Source: Typhlomys cinereus (lineage: Eukaryota; Chordata; Mammalia; Rodentia; Platacanthomyidae). Taken from it: a stretch of DNA of 64,000 nt. Positions 21,400-31,811 of the stretch are shown here, piece by piece (positions within the stretch are counted from its first letter, which is position 1; the number at the start of each line of letters is the position of its first letter). The stretch lies in NCBI GenBank assembly GCA_023101885.1, contig JALPQD010000245.1, positions 2,570,786 to 2,634,785 on the forward strand, written 5' to 3'. A program made the position numbers and the translations under genes. Under the pieces are notes generated by a model. That model was not told the DNA's origin, made no database searches, and saw only the letters and a program-made list of their open reading frames with translations.

Positions 21400-22600
21400 T
21401 GCTCTTATTTGGTTCCAAGTTTTCATCTTTGCCATTTTCAAAGCGGGTTTGGGTTGGTCGCGCTTGAACACAGCGTGCCCCAACTTTTGGGTATGCCTTC
21501 CCACAAGTCACTGCAATCCTATGAAGGAGAATGCATACGGGACCCAGGGACAAGAGCTTCTTCAGTCCGGGTGAGGCACGCTGCTAGTGACAGGCCCAGC
21601 CGAGCCCTCCCTAGCGGAAATAGAAGTGAGGTTTTCCATCACCGAACAAGCCACCGAGACAGGAACTTGTGACCCATGTCGGGTCCCTCCAGGTTCACAA
21701 TGGATTCATCCCAGCAGGTTTCTGGAATGATCTGTGTGCTGCCAGGCGGCAACAGACACAGCGTGAATGGATTTATTCCACCTTGTTTATCGGTGAGTCA
21801 AAGCGCTGTACTGTTGGGCTGACATTTGTAGGCAGAGTCATGGTGACTCAGCACGCGGCCTTAGGCAGGTCATTGGTCTGTAGGTCATTGGTCTGTAGGC
21901 GACAGATTTGAAAGTCGAATCATCCATGTTTTACCAAAGACTAGGCACTTAATCATGTGGACAATGTCTGGTAAGAAGACACTCTCTTCTCCTGTGTCCT
22001 TAGCAGTATTCTCTCGGGTCTCAGAAATATAAACAGCAGAGCATGATAATAAAAGTGAGGCCCATGCTGGCGTTAGCGCTCAGAAGCATACCAAAGCACC
22101 CCATTAATTCACTGTTTTATGCCATAACTATATGCATTGTCATATTTTAGAGCTCTTTCCACTGTCTGAAAAAAGGTTGGCAGACTGGTCGGGGACAGGG
22201 GAAGTCAGAGATCATTAATTTAATCGAATCCCATGATTACCATAGAGAGCAGGTAGGATCGTTGTATTGAAAAGGGACAGCCTTTTCTGTTCCGTGCTGA
22301 TAGGGACAGCCACCATTTGTAGCGGCCATCAGGAGCTATCAGAGCGCCCACTCACACTTCGTGCGTGTGTGCGTGTGTGTGTCCAAGGTATCTGGAACTC
22401 ACTCCAGCCAGGGCTGGCCCCACACAGTAATCTTCCTGCCTCTTCCTCCCAAGGGCCAAAGCCACGCCTGCCCTTAATACCTGCTTTCAACCCACCACCT
22501 CCATCACTTCTCCCTGTGCATCTGCCAGAGCCACTGTCCTGTGTTCGGGCAGCCAGGTGTTGCTGAAGAGATCCTGGCGATGAGGACAGGGTGGTCTACT
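21400..22600. other. Unique block, candidate conserved/regulatory DNA
   Basis: No repeats. TGAGTCA (21794-21800) and TGACTCAGCA (21844-21853) are AP-1/MAF-type motifs. 'cggtgagtca' also resembles a splice donor but no matching exon is evident. 22090-22260 is AT-rich with 'cattaattcac' and 'tcattaatttaatcg'. Confidence 0.35.
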
Positions 22601-22672
22601 AGCCTGTTCAGGCTGCTATGACAAAATACCAAGAAGCAGGGAGTTTAGAAACCACAGAAATCCATGTCTTAT
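22601..22672 (-). mobile_element. MLT1-type (MaLR) LTR, split, left part
   Basis: 'ggctgctatgacaaaatacc' is the hallmark inverted 3' end of MLT1 LTRs. It continues after the insertion at 22673. Confidence 0.75.
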
Positions 22673-23207
22673 TGTGACAGCCACCCGGCCAAATGAATCA
22701 GCGTATTTTCAGTTTATTAGAAATAGAGTGCATAGGCTTGCTGCTAAAATTCCTGCTTTAAAGCAAATCCGTTCGTCTACCTCCCTCATCTTGGTATGTG
22801 CTGTGCAGCCTTGGTGCGGACTCACCCTGTCTCCCGAGCTAAGATGTACGGTCTGGATAAAGCCTAGCTGGTCTCATAACAGGCCAATCCTAACTCATCC
22901 TGTAGCATGGTCAGATGCAGCCGCAGCCACGACTCATCCTGTCCCATGAGTTAACCCCTCACCCTAAACTATGCAGCCTTGAGTTGCACAACACGGGCAT
23001 GCACTAATATCAAGACGCAATCATGAACTTTGCAGGGCCTCTGTCTGGCTGCCTTTGCTCCCATAACCTATAAAAGCCTTGTGGAGACCCCCATCTGGGC
23101 TCTCCAGTGTCCCAGCATTAGCCTACCTGGAGTGCGGCCGCCTTAAAGCTTGCTCCGGGATGTTCAGTGTGCTGCTCTGAATGGTCTCGCCGGGGTAGAC
23201 TACAGCA
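22673..23207 (+). mobile_element. Unclassified solo LTR (possibly class I ERV)
   Basis: 535 bp from 'tgtgacagccaccc' to 'gactacagca', sitting exactly between the two halves of an older LTR. A TATAAAA box lies at 23069-23075, and 'cttaaagcttgctcc' near 23142 resembles a decayed polyadenylation region. The flanks cttat/ctgac match at only three of five bases. Confidence 0.6.
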
Positions 23208-23400
23208 CTGACTGGCAGCTCCAAGTCCAAGATGAAGGTACTGGCAGGCTCGGTGCCTGGTGAGGGTCACAGATGATGTGTGCTCTGTGTTTTTTCATTG
23301 GTAGGCACAGAGGAGTCCACCTAGGCCTCTTACGAATGCCCTGATCTAGCCCATGACCCCCACACCTGTGCAAAGCTACATCCCCTGAAACCTTGAACAC
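23208..23400 (-). mobile_element. MLT1-type (MaLR) LTR, split, right part
   Basis: 'gcagctccaagtccaagatg' and 'tcggtgcctggtgagggtc' continue the MLT1 order after the inserted LTR. Confidence 0.75.
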
Positions 23401-23925
23401 ACAAGCAAGGACTCTAGGAGTCTCCTGAACTCAAGGCAATAGCTGTGCCCGTTTCTGGGCCGTGACGACTTCTGTTGGGGATTAGTGGGGTGAAACCCTG
23501 GATGCCATGAAAGTCACCCTGACCCTGGGGAAAAACTAGAACCAGCACCTGTTGGATCTGCACGCCCTGGCTCGCGCCTGAAGAGACCCTGGTCTCTGTC
23601 TGTGGCTTCCAGAAAAATCTCTTCTTTAGGTGAAGAGCAGAAGATGTGTGGCCCGACGCCGACCAGCCCCCCCAGCTGGAGAGCCCAGGCTCATGTGGAG
23701 GGTTAGCTCTTGTGGAAGCACACTGGGGCTGGGGGTAGGGTCCAGCGGGGTCCCAGGGGCACCCAGGGGCTGCTCTTGATCACCCAGCCTCATGGTTCTG
23801 CCGCTTGCCCTCCAGCGACTAGGCAGCTCTCCTATTGCTCTGCCCCCCACTTCACACCAAGTGAAAATAAAGCCTTTTACAGAAAAAATGTTGTGGGGGA
23901 TTATGCAGTCAATGGGGGAAAGTAG
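23401..23925. other. Unassigned block ending in a polyadenylation-like site
   Basis: AATAAA at about 23866 is followed within about 15 bases by an A-run, as at a processed transcript or LTR end. A G-quadruplex-prone run lies at 23725-23750. No coding homology is recognised. Confidence 0.3.
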
Positions 23926-24911
23926 ACTGGAAGTACATTGAAATGTGAGCCTACTTATACTACTACTTCACCCTGCTAAGTTCCTCATTCCGTTTACTAC
24001 TTGGAACTGGGCTCAATTATCACCTCCTTGCTGCTGGTATTTGGCTGTTGGGTCCTAGGCTTTACCCATACGTCGTCCACATCTCCTTTAGGAGCTTGCT
24101 TGCTATTTCTATCCATCCATCTGCTTGCTTTAAAGTCCAGCCGCAAACCTGACAGGATGTGACACAGCGTGGGAAGGATCTTTGACCATCTCCCTATTGC
24201 TTCCTACGACCTCCTGCTAGCTCTTCAGCTTGGCCAACACACCTCCAGAGCTACTCAGCTTCCAGAGCCACATCGCGTAGGTCCAAAAAGAAGCCCGGAG
24301 AGAGATCCGTGTCTGCCTCGGTGGAGGTGATTCTGAACCACTTGAGAAGGTCATGTTTCGCCAGTAATACAGATCTGATGGCAGAAAAGCTGCCGTGGCT
24401 GGTTCTGGAAGTCGGAGATGGATGAGAAGATGGTCCCAAGGTTGAGGGTGGAGAGGGGACTGGAGGGAGCAGGAGGCTGAAGGAGGCGTTTCTGGCTGAC
24501 TTAATCCACACCGTGTGGAAACAAGTCACAGATCTGTGGGACCACCGAGAGTGGCTCCAAATGTCATAGTTTGAAACAGCATCTCCTTCACTGGCTCTCG
24601 TAAGCTAACAGTTTGGGCTGGTCTAGTTGGAATGTTCTAGAATGTTCTCTGCTCCATATGGTGTTGGCGTGACTCATTCAGACCTCTGCACGCTCGCTAG
24701 GACAGCTGGCTGTGCTGTTTCTCCAACTGGTCATCTAAGTTGACTTCACCCAGTGATGGTGTTCCAGCAGGGGCTAGAAAGTCTCTCAGGGCTTTATTTG
24801 CATTTGGTGCTGTTCATCCCTTAGTTGCCTAACTTAGAAATTAAATTGTGTTATCAATACATATATATGAGAACAGCATATACAGAATTGTACCATCCAT
24901 TGGAGGGTCTT
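23926..24911. other. Unique sequence with a perfect heat-shock element
   Basis: No repeats. See the motif at 24629-24648. A minus frame of 92 codons (24251-24529) has no domain. Confidence 0.35.
24629..24648. promoter_or_regulatory. Heat-shock element (HSF) motif, four units
   Basis: The sequence reads ggaatgttctagaatgttct: four alternating nGAAn/nTTCn pentamers with no mismatch. This is the known HSF trimer-binding arrangement. Function here is inferred; no gene start is visible nearby. Confidence 0.55.
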
Positions 24912-24931
24912 AGAACTGGTCCCCTGTAGAT

Positions 24932-25028
24932 GGGGCTGGAGAGGTGGCTCAGGGTTAAGCCTCTGCCTTGCTAGGTGGAAGGTCCTGAGTTCGGATCCTA
25001 GACCCCACAATTGAATTAAAAAAAAAAA
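24932..25028 (+). repeat. 98-bp mini-SINE (tRNA-like head plus A-tail)
   Basis: The head 'ctggagaggtggctcagggt' to 'gttcggatcctagaccc' runs straight into an A-tail with no B2-type body. A 20-bp flanking duplication (24912-24931 and 25029-25048) differs at one base. Confidence 0.9.
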
Positions 25029-25048
25029 AGAACTGGTCCCCTGTGGAT

Positions 25049-25309
25049 ACGGGAGTTTCTGTGTTGTCTCTTCCTGTTGCTCAGCACCGTGCCCATGTAC
25101 ACAGCACTTTGGTACTGTGCACACGTTACAACTGCCTGCTATACTCAACTCTCTAGGTGGTCCGTGGGACGCTGCCATGCCCAGCCCTCTAAGGGGTCAG
25201 TACGATGTTTTTTCCTTGGGCCAGTCTGCCAAGATAGAACAGGAGAGGCCTACTAGAAACAATACTGTCTCTCAGTGTTTCCCCTCTGAGCATGTATCCT
25301 GGGACCCCA
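25049..25309. other. Unique sequence
   Basis: Nothing recognised. Confidence 0.3.
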
Positions 25310-25381
25310 TGGGGAAGAGTTTTATGTCTCAAAATGACAATGAGGTGGGGAAGAGTTTTATGTCTTAAAATGACAATGAGA
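25310..25381. repeat. 36-bp tandem duplication
   Basis: Two units start 'tggggaagagttttatgtct' and differ at one internal base (C/T) plus the last base. Confidence 0.95.
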
Positions 25382-25824
25382 GGTGAGGCCCTCCCATTAG
25401 CCTGTGATTCTGTTCCCTGAGCCTGAACTAAGAGTTGGAAACCGTTCCCCCTTTAGTTCCTTCTTAGGTACCCATTCGGTCATGAGTTGCCGATTGTTTT
25501 GTGGTTTGTAAGTTCTGGGACAAGAAAAGATTCATCTAAAATCTTGTATGAGGACAGTATTGAGCTGACCCATGGAATTCTGCACATCTGCTCATGGTTA
25601 AGTAGTTAAGGTGGGTTGTGAAGGAAGAATGCTAGAGCTGGATAATTTATCAGCTACTTGGACATTATAAAATATTAATTACAAAAATCTAATGACTATG
25701 TCCAATGACAGAGTGTGTAATGGGAAAGATTGCTAAGGGATGTCTGGGAAGGTTGAGTGTGTCCTGAATTTTTTTCCTAGTCTTGGAAAAATCAGTGGTC
25801 TAAAATGTGTGACTGCTACTGTGT

Positions 25825-25865
<41 letters not shown>

Positions 25866-26834
25866 GTGCTAGTCTCTGAGAGACCTTAAAGAGGAGAAGA
25901 GAAACAGAGTTTTGCATAGATCTTCCCAGTGGGCCGTGGAAGAGCATCATTCTAGAACAGCAGGCTGCAGTCTTGTGGTCCTTCCCTCTGAAGATCTCTT
26001 GCTGCAAGGAGTAGAAAATTCATAGGAGTAGCACCAAACTTCAGCCCCGACAGCTTACACTCCAGTCAGCTGGAGAAGTGGAAGGACAGGAGCTCTCCAG
26101 AAAGTTCTGTCCTGACACAGTCCCCCAGGACTCCTGAATTAGAAATTTCTTACATTATTATTTTTGGCCAAAAATATCTATATTGTTGTCAGTTACATGT
26201 AGTTTTCCCAACATCAAATAACTGCTTCTCTCCCTATAGCCCAAGGCAGGTGGCACAAAGCCACATATTCCTCCATGATGGTGATGGTTTCTATTGATAT
26301 GTCAGTATGCACAGTTGTAGAAATCAATGATATTCCTGCTATAATTTGAGCTCTTCTCTTTGACACCTTTGTGCTTACTTTTACATGGAGAGACCAGATA
26401 TTGCAACATGATCGCTATTGTGAGAAGAGGGTAAAAAACTTTGAAATGTATGGGATCCCCAACTAATTTATCTCTCTGAGCTTTGCTTTGCCTCTGTGTA
26501 CATGTGTCTAGTGATTTCATAGCACTGTGAGAAAGCCAAGATGATGATAGTCATTCCTGTCTGTAGAAAAGGAGGAAATTAAGTTAGAATATAATTGATT
26601 ATTGCTCTGCAGACATTTACCTTCTTTAACTCTTGAATTTACAATGGCTTGTAAACTCATTTTTATTCATCTGTCTATGAATGTGCAGTTTCTGATAGTT
26701 TTGGAACCGTTTTTTTAACTTCATTAGGCTTTCTTGTTAATTAGTAAGTTAAAATTATGCATTTTATATGTGTAAGCCACAATTATATTCTCTTTTAAGA
26801 ATTGCCCTTAAGCATTAGCTTGTACTCTCAAATC
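25382..26834. other. Unique AT-rich sequence with (TG)n
   Basis: A TG microsatellite lies at 25818-25862. The rest shows no repeat; a possible MIR-like scrap is near 26560. Confidence 0.35.
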
Positions 26835-27040
26835 TAGATGCCTGGATTGGAGGTGTAATTATCTGTTTATACCATCTGCTTGGAGAGACTTAGGTCCTTT
26901 CTCCATCTACCCAGATATGAGCTTCTGTTCTTTGTTTGTAGAAAGGGGATAATTATAATATCTAACTAGTTGGGTTATGGTGTGGATTCATTGCTATATG
27001 CTTTGTAGCACTAGTTCTTAATATAAACACTAGAAAAGTA
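26835..27040 (+). repeat. MIR SINE (ancient)
   Basis: 'tagatgcctggattgg', then 'agaaaggggataattataat', then 'gggttatggtgtggattc' follow MIR core and 3' order. Strongly diverged. Confidence 0.6.
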
Positions 27041-27089
27041 TTGTTCTTTTTTGTGTTGATGCAAACATACATGTTTATATGTGTTGCAG

Positions 27090-27295
27090 GCATGTATGCA
27101 AAAATGTACGTGGAGGCCCAGGGATGACATCAGAAATCATCCTGGAATGGTCCACCTCCTTATTGCTTTGCTCTAGGGTTTCCCAGGCTCTGCCTTCCAA
27201 GGCTGGAATTGCAGGTCGCCACTATATCCACCCAGCATATTAACAGGGATTTGGACATCTGTATGCTTTCAAGGCAAAGGTTCTAATCATTTTGA
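27090..27295 (-). repeat. B2-superfamily SINE, old copy
   Basis: 'gaaatcatcctggaatggtc' and 'ctctagggtttcccaggctc' match the antisense body. The head is decayed. Confidence 0.7.
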
Positions 27296-27304
27296 TTCAA
27301 TCAG

Positions 27305-27362
27305 GAAATATGCACATACACATACACAAACACATGTACACACACGTACACACACACACACA
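27305..27362. repeat. CA-rich simple repeat
   Basis: 'cacatacacaaacaca'-type runs ending in (CA)n. Confidence 0.85.
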
Positions 27363-27952
27363 CTGCTTCTGAACTCAGGCAGCTCACACTCTTCTTGCTG
27401 CACTGCAATGCTTCTGCATGCAGATGAAATATCAGCACAAATGGAGGTGTTTCCCGCCTCTCTGTTTTTGAAGCTGCTTCATTGGAAGCAAGCACACACC
27501 ATGAGCTTGGCTTTTACAGTTTTGCTATCCTTCCTGAAAATTCATTTCCAAGTCAAAACCCACTCATGAACTATTTAAGCAAAGTTGTACATTTTGATCT
27601 TTTTCTGCCCAGCATGTTTGATTCTAGAGCAGTTCTTCCTAAAAACCACGAGTTGGTTTGCTCCCTTGGGGAAACCAACCAGCTACTCAGCACTGGATCC
27701 CCAAATCTTGCTGATCGGAGTGTGCCCGGCTCAGCAACCTTCAAGGGCTTCAAGAGATTGTTCTTGAATTCCAGCAGCTCAAATGTGCTCCAGACTTCCT
27801 TGAGAATCTTCATGAGTCTACTTTGACCTGATCCCTAGGCGACTACAAGGCATGTAGAAGTCTGAGGATTGTTCCAGAAATTATCCCCGATTGCCTCATC
27901 CCTGCCACAGCTGCTGCTGGAGGAGATGCGCCAACCACCAGCATCATCCTTG
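27363..27952. other. Unique sequence
   Basis: A 114-codon plus frame (27482-27826) has no recognised domain. Confidence 0.3.
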
Positions 27953-28060
27953 AGCACGGGTCACGCCCACTTCTCTTTCCCCTTGTGTCAGTCAGCATGG
28001 GCCACGCCCACTTCTCTCTTTCCCCGTGTGTCAGTCAGCACGGGCCACGCCCACATCTCC
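27953..28060. repeat. 43-bp minisatellite, about 2.5 units, with CACCC/GC boxes
   Basis: Units start near 27953, 27995 and 28038. Each carries 'cacgcccac', the complement of a KLF-type GGGCGTGG site. Confidence 0.9.
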
Positions 28061-28357
28061 CTATGTTGCGGTTTCCTTGAGCAGTCGGGCTCTTTCTTAC
28101 TCATTCACCTGGCAGCTCCCACTGCAGCCAGTGGCATGTCGGGAACTAGAAGATGGTTGACGGCTTCGTCCCTAGCTCTACAGAACTCAGCGCTGAGCTG
28201 AGGGTTTCCAAATAGGTAAACAGAACCTCAAGAAGCTCCCCGAAGACATGAACAGTGGGTGCTTTTACACGGGCTTGAGGGGATTTGTACTTCGATGACT
28301 CCACGAGGGGAAACACAGAACACAGGCTGCAGGGTTCTAGGGTGGCAGCTGCAGAGA

Positions 28358-28565
28358 AACCTCCTCCTCCTGTTCCTCCTCCTGCTCCTCTTCCTTCTCC
28401 TCGTCCTCTTCTTCCTCCTCCTCTATTTCTTCCTCCTCCTCATCCTCTATTTCTTCCTCTTCCTCCTATTCCTCTTTCTCCATTTCCTCTTCTTCCTCCT
28501 CCTCCTCTTCCTCCCCTTCCTCTTCCTCCTCCTCCTTTTCCTCCTCATCCTCTTCCTTTTTCTCT
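28358..28565. repeat. (TCC)n-type pyrimidine tract
   Basis: About 200 bp of TCC/TTCC repeats. Long leucine- or proline-rich frames across it are compositional. Confidence 0.95.
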
Positions 28566-28825
28566 CTCTTTGCACATGTGTATATTTGTGTGTGTGTGTT
28601 TGCACAAGAAGGCGCATGCATGCACGCGTGTGCACCTATGGAGGTCCAAAGGTGACGTCAGGAATCACCCTGGATTGCACTCCCTCCTCATTGCTTTGTT
28701 CTGGGGTTTCCCAGGCTCCCCCTTCCAGGACAGGGATTGCAGACCACCTCTATATCTTCCTGGCATTTTTACGTAGGATCTGGGATTGTTCAAGTCCTGT
28801 TGCTCGGGAGGCAAAAGCTTTAAGC
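28566..28825 (-). repeat. B2-superfamily SINE, short type
   Basis: 'aggaatcaccctggattgca' and 'ctggggtttcccaggctccc' in antisense order, with a TG-rich tail on the left. Confidence 0.85.
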
Positions 28826-28839
28826 CATCGCTGTTTATT

Positions 28840-28985
28840 TTTTGTTTGTTCGTTTTGAGACAAGATCTCATATTGCCAACACTGGCCTCAGTTCATTATG
28901 TAGCTGAGGCTGCCCTTGAGCTTCTTGTCCCCCTGCCTCCGCCGCTGAGTGCTGGATTACAGGTGTGGACCTTCTTGGCCAGTTT
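28840..28985 (-). repeat. B1-type unit of an ID-B1 dimer
   Basis: 'gagacaagatctcatattgc' and 'gagtgctggattacaggtgt' are B1 antisense. An ID unit follows at 28986, so on the minus strand the order is ID then B1, as in B4. Confidence 0.75.
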
Positions 28986-29058
28986 ATGCAGCGCTGGGTG
29001 TCAACCCCAGGCTTGGTGCAATGCTAGGCCAGCAGCCAACTGGCTGTTCCCAGCCCTG
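28986..29058 (-). repeat. ID unit of an ID-B1 (B4-like) dimer
   Basis: 'agcgctgggtgtcaacccca' is a decayed antisense B box, and 'atgctaggccagcagccaac' the antisense A-box region. Confidence 0.6.
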
Positions 29059-29082
29059 GTGAACACTCTGATGCCTCCTGTC

Positions 29083-29161
29083 TCTAGGCTGGATGCGGCT
29101 CTCCTCCCTTTCCTGCTGGACTCTAGGGTGGACACTGCTCTCCTCCCCTTTTCTGCTGGAT
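29083..29161. repeat. 39-bp tandem duplication
   Basis: Two diverged units both start 'tctagg' and contain 'gctctcctccc' and 'ctgctgga'. Confidence 0.8.
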
Positions 29162-29915
29162 TCAGTTGGCTCAGCTCTCAAGTGGGGGCACAGTAAGATT
29201 ATTGCTGAACTTAGGCTCCCCTGGGAGCAGAGCCCGAGACAGGGATTTGGGTGTGGCACCTTGGTATTGACCATGGGACAGTGGGAACTGTGAGCAGAGG
29301 ACTCAAAGCAGCCACTATCAAGGTTTTGGTCCATAACAGTTTGGGAAGACTGCCCACTAGAAAGAGGGGCGCAGTCTGGCCGAGGGGTATCCCCGCAGTG
29401 GCTTGTGCTAAGAGCTTCGCATTCCCGTGGGCAGAAGCGGCAAGTAGTGCTGGGGTTGATATGGTTGGTGAGAGGGAACCCTGAGCTTGGACAGAACAGG
29501 CCATTGCTGCTGCAGGTAGAAATAGGGGCCCAGGGACATGACAGGAAACACCAGTCATTCCTGCAATGCTCCCGTGGGAGCAATTACAGGGCCGGATGGC
29601 AAAGTGCTCAGGGAGCGCCAGCAGGGATACCTCAGCCCCCACTGTGTTGGGGACCTTCCCAGCCCACGTCCCCATTTTTGAGACATGTGGTCCTGCTGTC
29701 TGTTTCCCGTCCTCCCAGCATGCTCTTGCCTCCCTCTTTCTTTGTTCCATGTAGCCCAAAGTAACAAAAGTGTTTTCCAGAAGGACAAGTGGGAGCAGAG
29801 TGGTCTTTTCTGGACCCCCTTCTGGGTAGGAGGCAAAGGTTAGTGGGTCACATTCTCTCTCCAGTCTGCCTCTTTAACTTTAGCACAAAGAGGGAGGGAA
29901 ATAGACATGGAAATG
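29162..29915. other. GC-richer unassigned block
   Basis: Long overlapping frames exist on both strands (up to 199 codons on minus), but none has a recognised domain. It could be an unfamiliar retroelement promoter or 5' UTR. No splice structure was seen. Confidence 0.3.
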
Positions 29916-29917
29916 CG

Positions 29918-29920
<3 letters not shown>

Positions 29921-29960
<40 letters not shown>
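29921..29960. repeat. (TG)n microsatellite
   Basis: About 20 TG units. Confidence 0.95.
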
Positions 29961-29963
<3 letters not shown>

Positions 29964-30617
29964 ACACATAGGTCCGTCTTCCCTTTTTCCATAGATTCTC
30001 AACAAGAATAAAGGCAGAGCATGAGCATCACATGCAATGTGTCCATTCTGACTTCGTCCTGAGGATTGAAAACCAACTTAGTCCTAATCAATGCTTCCAC
30101 ATGACCGCCTGGATTTAGCCTGGCAGTTACGACTTCTGTTCCTACCAGATGCCTCCCAGTCGAAACCCAGGGAGAGAGGGCCACCTTCCCTTGGCAGAAC
30201 TCGTGGCCTTCCACACAGTGTGGTGGTGCCCCCCCTCCCCACGCTGGTATCCTCAGAATATTAGTGTTGTTTACCAAAAAAAATTGGAGTCAGGAAGTCA
30301 CGGGAGAGTCATTCATCTTGAGCTTGGGCTTAGCGACTTGAAACAGAAAGCAGAAGAGGAGCTATAGGTTGGTTGTGTAAGGGTGGCCAAACACAGAGAT
30401 TGCCAGAAAAAAACAAAAATCAAGAAGTGCCATCTGATTGCATGAAGAAATTCAGCAAAGAAAGAATCTATCCCAGAGAGTCTCTTCCTTAAGGCACACA
30501 TTATGTGAAATGCACTGCGAATCTCTGAACGTTTCTGTGTTTATGTACCAGATATTCAGTTAGCAGCTAGGGCAACAGGCATAATGATAAGCTATTACTT
30601 TCCTTTAGAGTATTTTA
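29961..30617. other. Unique sequence
   Basis: Nothing recognised. Confidence 0.3.
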
Positions 30618-30841
30618 TTGGGGCTGGAGAGGTGGGTCAGGAGTTAAGGATCTGGGTTCAGATCCTGGATTCCACTTTAAAATCCCCAGATGGAAATGAC
30701 AGAGACCCGCACTTCCAATTCTGGAAGGTGGAGCCTAGGAAACTCCAGAGCAAAGCAGAAAGGAAGTAGAAACAATCCAGGGTGATTCCTGAAGTCACTT
30801 TTGGGCCTCCACAGGCGCACACACACACACACACACACACA
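30618..30841 (+). repeat. B2-superfamily SINE, head deleted internally
   Basis: 'ggggctggagaggtgggtca' starts it, but part of the tRNA-like head between the A and B boxes is missing. The body and (CA)n tail are normal. Confidence 0.85.
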
Positions 30842-30904
30842 TTTTATTCATTTATTTGTATGTATGTGGAGTTAGGTACGCCACAGTGAGCATTCAAGAG
30901 CAGA

Positions 30905-31310
30905 TGAGAATTTATTAAAATCTATTTATTCATAATCTTCTGGGGCTTTGTCAACACAGTCTATTCTTTTCACTCCTTATTACACCCTCTCAATCCCCAT
31001 CCCCCCCCCCCACTGCAGCAAGGACAACGTCCCAGTGGGCATGTCCCTGGGGAGAGTCGCTCCCCTTCTCCCATCTTTAGTCTCAGAGGGTGTATGGTGC
31101 TTCCCAAGGCCCCTCCCCTTCCATAGTGCACAGTAGAATGGCTGAATCTCGAGGTCTCGTGGAAGTGTACCCTGCTGTGGTGAGATCTCGGCTGCGAAGA
31201 CCTGGTCATGCAAGATTTTGTCCCAATGACATTGGAGTTCACTTTGAGTGAACTCTACATGTGGATTTGGAGCAGAGAGGTGAGAAAATGTGACCTGGGT
31301 TTTAAAAGGC
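30905..31310 (-). mobile_element. L1 (LINE-1) 3' UTR fragment
   Basis: On the minus strand, the segment with 'ctccccagggacatgccc' followed by 'actgggacgttgtccttgct' and a G-run resembles rodent L1 3' UTRs before an AT-rich end. Confidence 0.45.
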
Positions 31311-31454
31311 CTGTGGGCACCAGAGTCAAGGGGGATGGGATGGTGAACGCAGGCAGCCCATGGCTGCAACGGTGCTCTTGTGCAGCTCCATACGAAAGGC
31401 CACAGTGGTTGGAGCATGAAGCATGGCCGCAGGGACCAGAGAGACTCTGCCCAG

Positions 31455-31537
31455 GAAGATGGAAGACAGAACTCATTCATGAGAGTTGTCCTCTGACCTT
31501 GCATGTGCTGTGACATGCGTGCATCTCCTCATCCTCA

Positions 31538-31583
<46 letters not shown>

Positions 31584-31590
31584 GCACGCA
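31455..31590 (+). repeat. B3/B2-like SINE 3' fragment with CA tail
   Basis: 'agttgtcctctgaccttgca' followed by (CA)n is typical of these SINE 3' ends. The head is missing. Confidence 0.6.
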
Positions 31591-31811
31591 CATGCATTTG
31601 TATCTATGTGCATGTACATGAGAATACTTGGTGTGTGAGCCTGTGGAGGCCCAAGGGTGCTATTAGGAACCATCCTGGATTGCTCTACCTCCTTACTGCT
31701 CTGCTCTGGGGTTTCCCAGACTCCACCTTCTAGGGCTGGAATTACAGGCTCCCTGCCTGAAATCAAGTCCTTTTGCTTGGATTTTCACCCATGAGCTATC
31801 TCCCTAGCCCC
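31591..31811 (-). repeat. B2-superfamily SINE, short type
   Basis: The antisense body 'aggaaccatcctggattgct' and head 'gagctatctccctagcccc'. It abuts the CA tail of the fragment to its left. Confidence 0.85.

Noticed and set aside
28259..28858. 199- and 163-codon plus frames with leucine- or proline-rich stretches
   Set aside because: They are (TCC)n translated in different frames, then run into an antisense SINE.
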